Shown here in pieces: positions 6,615-13,158 of a stretch of DNA of 64,000 bases. The DNA lies in IMG/VR virus record IMGVR_UViG_3300048580_000163, positions 1 to 64,000 of that record; one strand, given 5' to 3'. The stretch's first letter is position 1; every line of letters begins with the position of its first letter. The position numbers were made by a program, and so were the translations under genes. Under the pieces are notes generated by a model. That model worked only from the letters and a program-made list of their open reading frames with translations, made no database searches and was not told the DNA's origin. Source of the stretch: a virus.

Positions 6615-6818
6615 TTAAATTACTTCCCAATCGCCATTTATTATATGGCAATTTTTAAATCTACCTAAGGATAGTTTCCCCTTATCATTAAGGAAGGTAA
6701 AGCCGTACTGATTATTCCATATAACATCGTACGCCTTACCTCTTGTTATAATACCCTTAACTATTTGGTTTCGTATATCTATAGTACACCTAACCTTCTT
6801 CATCTTCTTCAAACTCAC
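6615..6818 (-). CDS. small beta-rich protein, 67 aa
   Basis: Basic protein with an SH3/Tudor-like pattern (KVRCTIDI, VKGIITRGKAYDVI, YGFTFLNDKGKLSLGRFKN). Start could be ATG 6818 or the internal ATG 6803 (MKKVRC), which would give a shorter overlap with the upstream Cys protein. Function unknown. Confidence 0.65.
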   Translation of the reverse strand: MSLKKMKKVRCTIDIRNQIVKGIITRGKAYDVIWNNQYGFTFLNDKGKLSLGRFKNCHIINGDWEVI

Positions 6819-6897
6819 AATGCTCTAAGCAGTCTGCACAAAGTTCATTAAATATGTGGTGTCTACCTGCACCACAGCAATTACTATATTCTTCCAT
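6790..6897 (-). CDS. Cys-rich acidic protein, 35 aa
   Basis: Starts MEEYSNCCGAGRHHIF, then NELCADCLEHCEFEEDEE. The paired CC and CxxC arrangement suggests a small zinc knuckle with an acidic tail. The ATG is preceded by TAAGAT, the recurrent leader of this genome. Too small for a confident family. Confidence 0.6.
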   Translation of the reverse strand: MEEYSNCCGAGRHHIFNELCADCLEHCEFEEDEEG

Positions 6898-6929
6898 ATC
6901 TTATCTCTATTTAGCGCCTCTCACTCTCA

Positions 6930-7049
6930 TTAGTTTAAGACTTCGTTTAAATCTACGTTATATATTACACTTGCTTGTAGTGTTAAGGATTCTAAATCAA
7001 GGCAGAGAAGTTCAAACCAAGTATTATCACTCGGTTCAAACAATCTCAT
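6930..7049 (-). CDS. small acidic protein, 39 aa
   Basis: ORF MRLFEPSDNTWFELLCLDLE..., fitting exactly between its neighbours. No motif. Supported only by position and non-repetitive composition. Confidence 0.45.
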   Translation of the reverse strand: MRLFEPSDNTWFELLCLDLESLTLQASVIYNVDLNEVLN

Positions 7050-7068
7050 TTGCCAAAATTCATCTACT

Positions 7069-7215
7069 CTATTTACTACTATTAATCTTTGGTGGTTTGT
7101 CCTTACCATACATTATTTTTCTAATGGTTATTAATCCGAATAACGACTCCTTACGCCCTATCTTATTGTTCTTATCATCAAAGATTGTTGTCTCTCTTAT
7201 AAGTAATTGTATCAT
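7069..7215 (-). CDS. small basic protein, 48 aa
   Basis: ORF MIQLLIRETTIFDDKNNKIG ... KDKPPKINSSK. The start overlaps the last codons of the 242-aa gene upstream (TATGATAC), typical coupling. Function unknown. Confidence 0.55.
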   Translation of the reverse strand: MIQLLIRETTIFDDKNNKIGRKESLFGLITIRKIMYGKDKPPKINSSK

Positions 7216-7940
7216 ACAGTCTCGACTTCATTCTCTATGACCTCCATATCAGCATCTATAAGACCATCTAAGCGTTTTAATATAGTTTCTGAGGTATACA
7301 CTACACTTGAATCCCAATAGTCCTCCATAGAGTCTATATATCCTTCCCTTAAATCATCTTCAACCTCACTTGAATCTCTGTATTCTTGTAAGTATTCGTG
7401 AATACCACCACTATATTCTGCGGTCTTAAATAACTTTGCATCTGTATAGCCGCCTCTAGCATCAGCACCATTGTGTATTTGAATTAAGTAGTAGGTATCT
7501 CCATCAATTTCAAGTCTACTGCCTTGTAATATCTGTGATAGATCTGAGTCTCCATTGTATGTATTGAAGGTGTACTCTACATTAACCTCGTAATTATTTT
7601 GTAGCCACTCGGCTGCTCTATTTGATACGCCATATATAGACTCTCCAGGAAGTTCACCTTCCCAATCTGCTGGATTATTGTTACGTCTATTAAACTTCTC
7701 GCATACATCATCTAATTCAAGACCACATAAGTAATGGAATACAGATACGTTTCTGTATATATCATTGTACTTCATATCGAATTGGTATGATTCTTCATGC
7801 TCATTCATAAAGTCCTTGATTGATTTCTTTTGGTTACGTTGCCAACCTCTACCATTTACACCTCCTGAGTCTAAGAAGTGAGTGCCTGTGTTTTGAGTTA
7901 ATAAGTTATAAACCAATCTTTGTACTGCATTTGTTTTCAT
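7212..7940 (-). CDS. conserved phage early protein, 242 aa, unknown
   Basis: Contains HFLDSGGVNGRGWQRNQ near residues 21-37 and an ordered region through YYLIQIHNGADARGGYTDAK, then an acidic C-terminus. The HFLDSGG...GR.W.RNQ block is one I recall from hypothetical proteins of unrelated tailed phages, so it is likely a conserved early protein rather than an orphan. With 7973-8584 and 8597-9022 it forms a trio of acidic, Trp/Tyr-rich proteins. The acidity suggests DNA mimicry, an inference only. Confidence 0.75.
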   Translation of the reverse strand: MKTNAVQRLVYNLLTQNTGTHFLDSGGVNGRGWQRNQKKSIKDFMNEHEESYQFDMKYNDIYRNVSVFHYLCGLELDDVCEKFNRRNNNPADWEGELPGESIYGVSNRAAEWLQNNYEVNVEYTFNTYNGDSDLSQILQGSRLEIDGDTYYLIQIHNGADARGGYTDAKLFKTAEYSGGIHEYLQEYRDSSEVEDDLREGYIDSMEDYWDSSVVYTSETILKRLDGLIDADMEVIENEVETV

Positions 7941-7972
7941 AATTGTATAAGTTTTAAAGTTATTATTTTAAT

Positions 7973-8584
7973 TTAGTATATGTTTCCATCTTCTGTGAAT
8001 TCGTATTGATTTGATTCAAGTGACTCTAATATATACTCATCTGATGTTAGGTGAGTATATTCTTTTTCTAATGTACTATATAAATCAGCACACAAGTCCA
8101 CATATAACTCCTCTACAAAATTCTCGAAGTCATTTGAAAAACTTTCTATCCATTGATATAGTGGTCTATCCCAATTCAAGTCTCCGTTATCTACTTCCCA
8201 CCATATAGTATGATCACAACTTTTTTCGTGGTAGTAAAGTCCACGTTGTACCCCTTTACCAGATACTGATACGTTATTTCTAAGCCACCCTTTACGCATT
8301 GGTGATAAGTCAAGACCATCTATAAATATATCTTTAAGCCTATCTGAAATTGATGTGTATTTAAACATAGCTCCATCGCCTTGACTCCAAAAACCACTGA
8401 AGTATATTTTACCTATACCGAAATACTCATCGTTGCGTTCCTTGAAGTCTTCATATATAAAATCCCACCAATCAAAATTTACATTTGTATCTCTGTATTT
8501 CTCTATAACCTTCTCAAGTAATTCTTTGTCGTTCTTTATATCATCTATTGAATATACTTTTACTTCTTCTATTGCTGTTCTCAT
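7973..8584 (-). CDS. acidic phage early protein, 203 aa
   Basis: Strongly acidic with FDWWDFIYEDFKERNDEYFG and FSGFWSQGDGAMFKYT, the latter a recurring motif in phage hypothetical proteins. Many aromatic and acidic residues spread along the chain fit a DNA-mimic or host-inhibitor type, but no characterised homologue is recalled. It sits between two other acidic early proteins. Confidence 0.75.
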   Translation of the reverse strand: MRTAIEEVKVYSIDDIKNDKELLEKVIEKYRDTNVNFDWWDFIYEDFKERNDEYFGIGKIYFSGFWSQGDGAMFKYTSISDRLKDIFIDGLDLSPMRKGWLRNNVSVSGKGVQRGLYYHEKSCDHTIWWEVDNGDLNWDRPLYQWIESFSNDFENFVEELYVDLCADLYSTLEKEYTHLTSDEYILESLESNQYEFTEDGNIY

Positions 8585-8596
8585 CTCTATAAGTTT

Positions 8597-9022
8597 TTAA
8601 ATTCTACCGTAATAAGTTTGTCCTTGATATTCTACCTCTGTGTAGTCAACCTTTACATTGTTTGCTGTTGCTTCCCAATCAATTTCTATCCACGAAGGGA
8701 AGTCTTTTGATATATAACCGCAGTCTTTTAGTAGGTCTTCTACATATTCCTCCCAATAGTCTTCTGAAACCAGAGTACAACCATAGTCAAACTCACTACC
8801 TATTGCATCTTCTATCTTGTTTATCTCCTCTATATGCTCCAATTCATCTTCCCAATCTTCTTTCCAGGATTGTATCTCTTCCTCTTCAAATAATATATCA
8901 TCGAAACACTCTGTTCTATCTTCGTAGTGTTCAAAGGTTTCCAAGAATGAATCTAAAATAGATTGTTTTAATTCGTCTCTCTTCTCTATTAGGTCTCTTG
9001 TGTCAATAATATCTTGTCTCAT
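8597..9022 (-). CDS. acidic protein, possible ArdA-like antirestriction factor, 141 aa
   Basis: Very acidic (FDDILFEEEEIQSWKEDWED). The C-terminal part PSWIEIDWEATANNVKVDYT followed by EVEYQGQTYYGR resembles the end of ArdA-type DNA mimics, which block type I restriction enzymes. The resemblance is short and the protein is smaller than classical ArdA (about 165 aa), so this is a suggestion. Its neighbours are also acidic, consistent with an anti-defence cluster. Confidence 0.7.
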   Translation of the reverse strand: MRQDIIDTRDLIEKRDELKQSILDSFLETFEHYEDRTECFDDILFEEEEIQSWKEDWEDELEHIEEINKIEDAIGSEFDYGCTLVSEDYWEEYVEDLLKDCGYISKDFPSWIEIDWEATANNVKVDYTEVEYQGQTYYGRI

Positions 9023-9049
9023 AATTTTATAATTTTATATTTGTTTAAT

Positions 9050-9115
9050 TTACCAACGTGTTTCTTTTGGGCAGTTAGCTGCCAGTTCTCTTAATGCTTT
9101 TAATAGTTTACTCAT
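9050..9115 (-). CDS. microprotein, 21 aa
   Basis: ORF MSKLLKALRELAANCPKETR W. Its ATG follows the upstream stop by exactly three bases (TAAGATATG), the junction seen at undoubted genes such as 12444 and 12768. That is the main support. Confidence 0.4.
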   Translation of the reverse strand: MSKLLKALRELAANCPKETRW

Positions 9116-9118
9116 ATC

Positions 9119-9316
9119 TTAGTCAAAGTTTATAAATATTTCTGATTCTTCTACCTCTGTGGTCATATCGTAGTTACATTTCTTACAGAACACACCATCT
9201 ACATAAGAGTTTTGATTCTTTGCGTGTATCATATTATCTTCTTCATCATAGTAGGCTTTCCAACTTAATGATTCAGTTATAATAAAGTCTTTGCTTTTAC
9301 ATTTTGGACATTCCAT
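9119..9316 (-). CDS. zinc-ribbon protein, 65 aa
   Basis: Two CxxC knuckles, CPKCKSKDF at the N-terminus and FCKKCNYD about 40 residues later, form a classical zinc ribbon. Phage zinc ribbons of this size often bind nucleic acid or other proteins; the partner here is unknown. Confidence 0.75.
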   Translation of the reverse strand: MECPKCKSKDFIITESLSWKAYYDEEDNMIHAKNQNSYVDGVFCKKCNYDMTTEVEESEIFINFD

Positions 9317-9323
9317 ATCTACT

Positions 9324-9506
9324 TTAAAATTTAAAGACCACTTTATTATATAGCCTCTGATTCAACAATTCTTTTGCTTTGGTATATGATATACCTTCTT
9401 TATTCATGACGTCTGTAATGGCTTCTGAATATACTCTACGTTTGTGTTCTAAGTGTTCGACTACTTGCTGTACATTTACTCTGCCTGATTTGATTCGTTG
9501 TCTCAT
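9324..9506 (-). CDS. small basic helical protein, 60 aa
   Basis: MRQRIKSGRVNVQQVVEHLEH... with a C-terminal GISYTKAKELLNQRLYNK that could be an HTH-like pair of helices. Junction to the upstream gene is TAAGATATG. Function unknown. Confidence 0.65.
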   Translation of the reverse strand: MRQRIKSGRVNVQQVVEHLEHKRRVYSEAITDVMNKEGISYTKAKELLNQRLYNKVVFKF

Positions 9507-9509
9507 ATC

Positions 9510-9749
9510 TTAATCAAAATTAAATTCTCTAATTACTTTTATACTCTTATCTGGACTTGTACTAATTAATTTAGTTACGTTATACCCTTGCGAGGTGTAG
9601 TTTCTGCGTGCAGTTTCACTTCCTCCAAGCCTTCTAAACCATTTTAAGGTATTTGCGTCTACAATATTATTGTATTGCTTTAAATCAATAGTTTTTACTT
9701 CTATTGTTTTAGTTCCGTTCTCTGTTCGGGTTTCAGTTAGTTGTATCAT
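9510..9749 (-). CDS. conserved-looking phage protein, 79 aa
   Basis: Contains LKWFRRLGGSETARRNYTSQ followed by GYNVTKLISTSPD, a compact block familiar from small phage proteins without assigned role. The C-terminal strand KVIREFNFD suggests a small alpha/beta fold. Near the head of the leftward early unit. Confidence 0.7.
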   Translation of the reverse strand: MIQLTETRTENGTKTIEVKTIDLKQYNNIVDANTLKWFRRLGGSETARRNYTSQGYNVTKLISTSPDKSIKVIREFNFD

Positions 9750-9755
9750 ATACTA

Positions 9756-9881
9756 TTATTTTTTGATTCTAAATTCTTTATACATTAAGAAGCCTACAAC
9801 TAATAAGCAGGCTGTCATTATAATTTGGTTACTTGTGTGCATTCCTATAGATGCAATAATGATGAGTGTGATTGCTTTCAT
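9756..9881 (-). CDS. membrane microprotein, 41 aa
   Basis: MKAITLIIIASIGMHTSNQI then IMTACLLVVGFLMYKEF and a basic end. Two hydrophobic stretches separated by a short polar turn suggest a helical hairpin in the inner membrane. First gene of the leftward unit after the 10127 promoter. It could be an early host-membrane modifier. Confidence 0.55.
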   Translation of the reverse strand: MKAITLIIIASIGMHTSNQIIMTACLLVVGFLMYKEFRIKK

Positions 9882-9978
9882 TTTAAAATATTTTATTATT
9901 GGTTAAACTTATTTTTACTTTGTTCCGTGTCTAAAACGAATTAGATTAAAAGTCTATTACTTCACGGATTTATATAAG

Positions 9979-10010
9979 TAAGGCTACTACAATTTAACGT
10001 AATAGCCTTA
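9979..10010 (-). promoter_or_regulatory. 12-bp leader hairpin
   Basis: On the leftward RNA the arms UAAGGCUAUUAC and GUAGUAGCCUUA pair completely if one U-G wobble is allowed, with an 8-nt loop. On the rightward strand the same position is a C-A mismatch, which favours a role in leftward RNA. No U-tract follows, so it is not a standard terminator. Confidence 0.55.
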
Positions 10011-10064
10011 TATATATTTTTATTATCATTTGCACATTAAGACCGCCTGCAATTAGCGGTTTGA

Positions 10065-10081
10065 CTTCATATTATATGAAG
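10065..10081. promoter_or_regulatory. perfect palindrome, operator-like
   Basis: CTTCATATTATATGAAG has two 8-nt complementary arms around a single central base. It lies about 50 nt downstream of the leftward -7 element at 10127-10134 and could be a dimeric repressor site or an RNA hairpin. Confidence 0.45.
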
Positions 10082-10126
10082 CAACTGAATCGAATAGCAT
10101 CAATACTATTTTCATTTTAAACGCCA

Positions 10127-10134
10127 CAAATATA
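10127..10134 (-). promoter_or_regulatory. leftward -7 element TATATTTG
   Basis: Exact TAnnTTTG on the minus strand. It would give a leader of about 240 nt before the 41-aa gene. No clear TTG is visible 19 nt upstream. Confidence 0.5.
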
Positions 10135-10312
10135 TAAAATACGTGATTTTGTGAAGGCATCATATACGCCGCCGTACATGTGTTATACCTAGTCAAACTA
10201 CACTTTTAAAAAATGTAATTAAGTCAATACAATATTTCAAAGTACAATATTAATACCATCTTAAAATAAAGATATAATGTATTAATACAAAGGAATAACA
10301 AAATAGTATTCC

Positions 10313-10320
10313 TATATTTG
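10313..10320 (+). promoter_or_regulatory. possible rightward -7 element TATATTTG
   Basis: Exact TAnnTTTG directly before the foldable segment 10321-10367. There is no downstream plus-strand gene nearby and no upstream TTG, so it is either a small-RNA promoter or chance. Confidence 0.3.
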
Positions 10321-10367
10321 AGAGGTTAACGGTTTCGCTCCGTTTTAATATTTCAAAAAACCTCTTC
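10321..10367. ncRNA. candidate structured RNA or terminator-like fold
   Basis: Outer arms AGAGGTT and AACCTCT enclose an inner hairpin AACGG-TTTCGCT-CCGTT and an A/T-rich arm. On the plus strand the inner hairpin is followed by TTTTAATATTT. It lies just beyond the stop of the gene 10376-10777, so it may end that leftward transcript or belong to a small plus-strand RNA. Confidence 0.35.
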
Positions 10368-10375
10368 TTAAATCA

Positions 10376-10777
10376 CTATTTTAAAGTAACTTTTAAAAAT
10401 TTGTTGAATGCTAAACCAACGCTATAAACGGTAAAACGTTGTTTATCTATACATTTTTTATTTATGTACTCTAAAATGGTATTAAATTCTAAACCCTTAC
10501 TAATTACGTTAACATCAATACTTTTGTACTGGCTGTCGTTTGGTATTTGTTTTTTAAAGCGGTTTAATGCTCCCGATAAACTAAAATTTTCTTGTTTATC
10601 TAAATTGTTAACGTTTAATAAAGAAGAATGAAACGAAACTTTTTTAGTTTTTTCCTTTACTACTTTTACTTTTATATCTTTTAATAAGTTTACATTTGAA
10701 ACGATTAAATTTTCGGTTCTTGAATTAGCTTTTTTAGTTGCTACTTTTGTCCTGTTGTTTTTTACTGTTGCTTTCAT
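10376..10777 (-). CDS. basic protein, 133 aa, unknown
   Basis: Lys/Arg-rich N-terminus (MKATVKNNRTKVATKKANSR) probably unstructured and able to bind nucleic acid, followed by a more ordered C-terminal half (FNTILEYINKKCIDKQRFTV). It is the gene nearest the divergent control region and has the best promoter of the window upstream (10922-10951), so it is likely among the earliest expressed genes. No family recognised. Confidence 0.7.
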   Translation of the reverse strand: MKATVKNNRTKVATKKANSRTENLIVSNVNLLKDIKVKVVKEKTKKVSFHSSLLNVNNLDKQENFSLSGALNRFKKQIPNDSQYKSIDVNVISKGLEFNTILEYINKKCIDKQRFTVYSVGLAFNKFLKVTLK

Positions 10778-10921
10778 AATTGATAAATTTTAAATTGTTA
10801 TACTTTTTTTAGTTGTTTTAATTTGATGATGTAAAGATATATAAAGTTTTTTAATTTACAATAACTTTAACATAATTTTAACATATTGTATAAATTACTT
10901 CTTTACTTCATTATTACATTG

Positions 10922-10951
10922 CAAATATAGATATTTAGTTTTAGATAACAA
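10922..10951 (-). promoter_or_regulatory. strong leftward promoter, TTG-N19-TATATTTG
   Basis: On the minus strand TTG (10951-10949), a 19-nt spacer and TATATTTG (10929-10922) match the primary sigma-factor consensus of Bacteroidota in both boxes and in spacing. It would start transcription near 10915 and drive 10376-10777 and perhaps the genes to its left. Confidence 0.75.
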
Positions 10952-11336
10952 TTACTTTAACAAAACTTTAACACTTTTTAACTTGATTATTATTAAAACC
11001 TTTGATTTTCAGGTACTTACATTTTATGCAATTTTAAGATTTTATAATTTAATTATATATTAACTTTTAGAATAGTTGTAATTTAGATTAAAATTAGTTT
11101 AGTGATTTGAGTTAGTTGCACCGACAAACGACCCATAAACAACAAAAAAATAAAACCTTTGTACCTTGGATTCAAAAAATGGAACTATAAAACAACAATT
11201 AAAATACATGTAATGTTATTGCGTTAAATAAGTAGTCTAAAAAATACCATCTAATTAATACAGCCTAAAAAGGTAAAAACTTTGAAGGAAATATTTTGAA
11301 AGGAGACCCCCGTACCGAATGAGGAAGAGTTTTGGT

Positions 11337-11363
11337 GGGGAGGGGTGTGATCGTTGGGCGGGG
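11337..11363 (+). other. putative G-quadruplex in GC-rich island
   Basis: Four G-tracts, GGGGAGGGG (11337-11345) and GGGCGGGG (11356-11363), separated by a 10-nt loop. It sits in a roughly 70-nt G/C-rich patch (11301-11375) that contrasts with the A/T-rich surroundings, and is overlapped by the inverted repeat TTGGG...CCCAA (11354-11375). Confidence 0.55.
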
Positions 11364-11457
11364 TTATAATCCCAACAACAGACCATACTAACTAAAACAT
11401 ACAAGATACACCTTAGCCATTGATATAGGTTATATTATAGAACGATTAAGTGGTATG

Positions 11458-11473
11458 TTGTATACTTATACAA
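11458..11473. promoter_or_regulatory. operator-like palindrome
   Basis: TTGTATACTTATACAA: two 7-nt arms around CT. It lies 27 nt upstream of the -7 element that serves the first rightward gene, a typical position for activator or repressor binding. Confidence 0.5.
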
Positions 11474-11499
11474 GGGTGTAATTGCATTGTATATTTTTG

Positions 11500-11507
11500 T
11501 ATATTTG
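11500..11507 (+). promoter_or_regulatory. rightward -7 element TATATTTG
   Basis: Exact TAnnTTTG, 21 nt before the ATG at 11529. A TTG at 11482-11484 leaves only a 15-nt spacer, so an activator may be needed. Confidence 0.55.
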
Positions 11508-11528
11508 TGTATTAAAATAAAGTATATA

Positions 11529-12440
11529 ATGGAATTAATTGATAGGTTAAGTGAATGTTTGGTATCTAACAAATTAATACTTACAAGTAGTGAGATAGAT
11601 TTAGATGAGGCAGAAAGAATAGGAACAGAAGTTTATAGTAGTAATGGAACATTAGCAGGGTATTACATAGATGATGGATATTACAACTATAGTGCATACT
11701 GCAATGTATCGAGAGGTAACTTTGCTAATGCATTTAGGGTTGCTTCTGTTGTGGCATTTTTGAATATAGATAAATCAGATGAGGTTTTATTTGAGTATAT
11801 GGACCTTGTATGTAAAACTTATTTTGATACCGATTCTTTTCATATTGATAGAAATATAATTCTAAAGAACATAAAGAAAGTAAAGAGTGGTTTATATGAA
11901 GTAAGACCAATAATAAAAAAATACTTTTGGGTAAGACCATACACTAATATTGGCGGTGAAGATAAAGTTATAGAGGGTGTATTGTATGAGGGTAAAAGAA
12001 AGCTTGTTATGAATCAATATAATAAAAGTAAAAGAATACAAACATTGAATAAAATAGAGAATGCTGTAAATCTATTAATAGAGGAAGGTAATAAAGGGAA
12101 TACATTCTTAACTATATCCGACATAGAGGAATTAAGTGGTATACCAAAGAAAACAATAAGTAATGTATATGCATTATTTAAGAATGATATAGATAAATAT
12201 AATACTGATGTATTCAAGACAAGTATATATGCTGAATTCGTAAAGATGTCTAATGTATTTACCATAAGCTCATCTATAGTAAAATTCAAAGAAGAAATGG
12301 AAACAAGGCTTACAAAGAGAAAGGTAGCTGGAAAGTCTAATCTACATATAAATACAGTATATAATTTATGGTTAGAAGACGAGGTACAAGATTCTTTAGA
12401 TGAGTATAATAATTGGTTAAGAGAATTTAAAAACAAATAA
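11529..12440 (+). CDS. putative HTH regulator, first gene of rightward unit, 303 aa
   Basis: Start set at 11529 (MELIDRLSECL), because the frame's earlier ATG at 11487 lies in the promoter. Two segments in the second half look like HTH units: LTISDIEELSGIPKKTISNV and RKVAGKSNLHINTVYNLWLE. The N-terminal half is mixed alpha/beta. As the first gene downstream of the operator-like palindrome it is a good candidate for a regulator of rightward transcription. It is joined to the next gene by TAA-GAT-ATG. Role inferred. Confidence 0.65.
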   Translation: MELIDRLSECLVSNKLILTSSEIDLDEAERIGTEVYSSNGTLAGYYIDDGYYNYSAYCNVSRGNFANAFRVASVVAFLNIDKSDEVLFEYMDLVCKTYFDTDSFHIDRNIILKNIKKVKSGLYEVRPIIKKYFWVRPYTNIGGEDKVIEGVLYEGKRKLVMNQYNKSKRIQTLNKIENAVNLLIEEGNKGNTFLTISDIEELSGIPKKTISNVYALFKNDIDKYNTDVFKTSIYAEFVKMSNVFTISSSIVKFKEEMETRLTKRKVAGKSNLHINTVYNLWLEDEVQDSLDEYNNWLREFKNK

Positions 12441-12443
12441 GAT

Positions 12444-12764
12444 ATGAAGAAGAAAACAATTAAAATCCCAATCTACCAAGCTTCATTAACTATAATCTAC
12501 GACAAAGACCTATCGTACTTCTCAAAGAAATACAAGACAAGAGAATTAAAAGATTACGGAGCTGTCACAACAAGGATTAGTCACGGAGAATATGTTGTGG
12601 CATTTGAATACAACGAAGGTAGTATAATAGCTCACGAGGTTGTGCATATAGTTAATTACATATTTGAGGATTGCGGAATACAACTAGATAGAGTTAATGA
12701 TGAACCACAAGCTTACATTACAGGGTGGTTGTTTAGAGAAATAGAGAAAGTAATAAATGAATAA
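12444..12764 (+). CDS. small HExxH metallopeptidase-like protein, 106 aa
   Basis: Contains IIAHEVVHIVNYIFED at about residues 63-78, with the zincin motif HEVVH. A conserved Glu in NDEPQAYITGWL further on could serve as third zinc ligand. Length is typical of small phage zincin-like proteins. Substrate unknown; it may process a phage or host protein, or be a non-catalytic relative. Confidence 0.75.
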   Translation: MKKKTIKIPIYQASLTIIYDKDLSYFSKKYKTRELKDYGAVTTRISHGEYVVAFEYNEGSIIAHEVVHIVNYIFEDCGIQLDRVNDEPQAYITGWLFREIEKVINE

Positions 12765-12767
12765 GAT

Positions 12768-12980
12768 ATGAAAGAGCAATACATTCAAATGAGAAATACC
12801 AATCAATTCGATATAGGTTGGTTTTATAGATACTACAAAGAGAACGGAGGTTCAGTTGACTTCAATGTATTTCAAATGGTATTTCAATTAAATGAGATGG
12901 TACTTAGTGGTTTAGATAAGAAGTTTGAGCTAACTACATTACACGATAAGAATGGAAACTTTATAAAGGTGGTTGAATAA
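12768..12980 (+). CDS. small protein, 70 aa
   Basis: MKEQYIQMRNTNQFDIGWFY..., aromatic N-terminus and polar C-terminus. TAA-GAT-ATG junction with the metallopeptidase-like gene. A promoter for the next gene overlaps its end. Function unknown. Confidence 0.65.
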   Translation: MKEQYIQMRNTNQFDIGWFYRYYKENGGSVDFNVFQMVFQLNEMVLSGLDKKFELTTLHDKNGNFIKVVE

Positions 12981-12984
12981 TTTG

Positions 12985-12992
12985 TATCTTTG
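12985..12992 (+). promoter_or_regulatory. rightward -7 element TATCTTTG
   Basis: TATCTTTGCAAA, 28 nt before the ATG at 13021. It shows that the frame's earlier ATG (12973) is not the start of the next gene. Confidence 0.65.
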
Positions 12993-13020
12993 CAAATCAA
13001 AAATAAAAACATTCTACGAT

Positions 13021-13155
13021 ATGAAAAAAATGATTAAAGAATACGGAGGAAAAGAAAAATACACTTCTAAAACAGCTAAGGCTAAGCACGAGAAAAAAGA
13101 AGGTAAAGCTTTCGAGAAGAAAGAAAAAATGGGTACTGCGTTTAAGAAAAAATAG
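13021..13155 (+). CDS. Lys-rich small protein, 44 aa
   Basis: MKKMIKEYGGKEKYTSKTAK followed by repeated KAKHEKKEGKAFEKKEKM. Highly basic and low-complexity, so likely disordered. With 16219-16488 and 19393-19665 it is one of three small basic proteins among the virion genes, possibly DNA-associated particle proteins (inference). Confidence 0.65.
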   Translation: MKKMIKEYGGKEKYTSKTAKAKHEKKEGKAFEKKEKMGTAFKKK

Positions 13156-13158
13156 ATT

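Larger units (their letters stand above)
9882..10375. other. 494-nt intergenic region with structured leader
   Basis: No convincing gene. It holds a leftward -7 element (10127-10134), a 17-bp perfect palindrome (10065-10081), a 5-bp ACCGC/GCGGT stem at 10042-10060, a 12-bp hairpin at 9979-10010, a rightward TATATTTG (10313-10320) and the foldable segment 10321-10367. Most of the structure lies inside the predicted 5' leader of the leftward unit. Confidence 0.6.
10778..11528. other. 751-nt divergent control region
   Basis: No gene recognised. It contains the leftward promoter at 10922-10951, a long A/T-rich stretch, a GC-rich island with four G-tracts (11337-11363), a 16-bp operator-like palindrome (11458-11473) and the rightward -7 at 11500-11507. 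It separates leftward early from rightward late transcription, and could also hold a replication origin or a packaging signal. Confidence 0.65.

Noticed and set aside
6854-7240. Plus-strand frame of 128 aa, very Leu-rich
   Set aside because: Antisense to three small minus-strand genes (6790-7215) that are tightly spaced; Leu/Ser/Ile bias is typical of an antisense shadow.
11487-11528. Upstream ATG (11487) as start of the first rightward gene
   Set aside because: It lies upstream of and across the -7 element (11500-11507), so it would not be in the transcript.
12973-13020. Upstream ATG (12973) as start of the Lys-rich gene
   Set aside because: Overlaps the -7 element 12985-12992; the ATG at 13021 is used instead.
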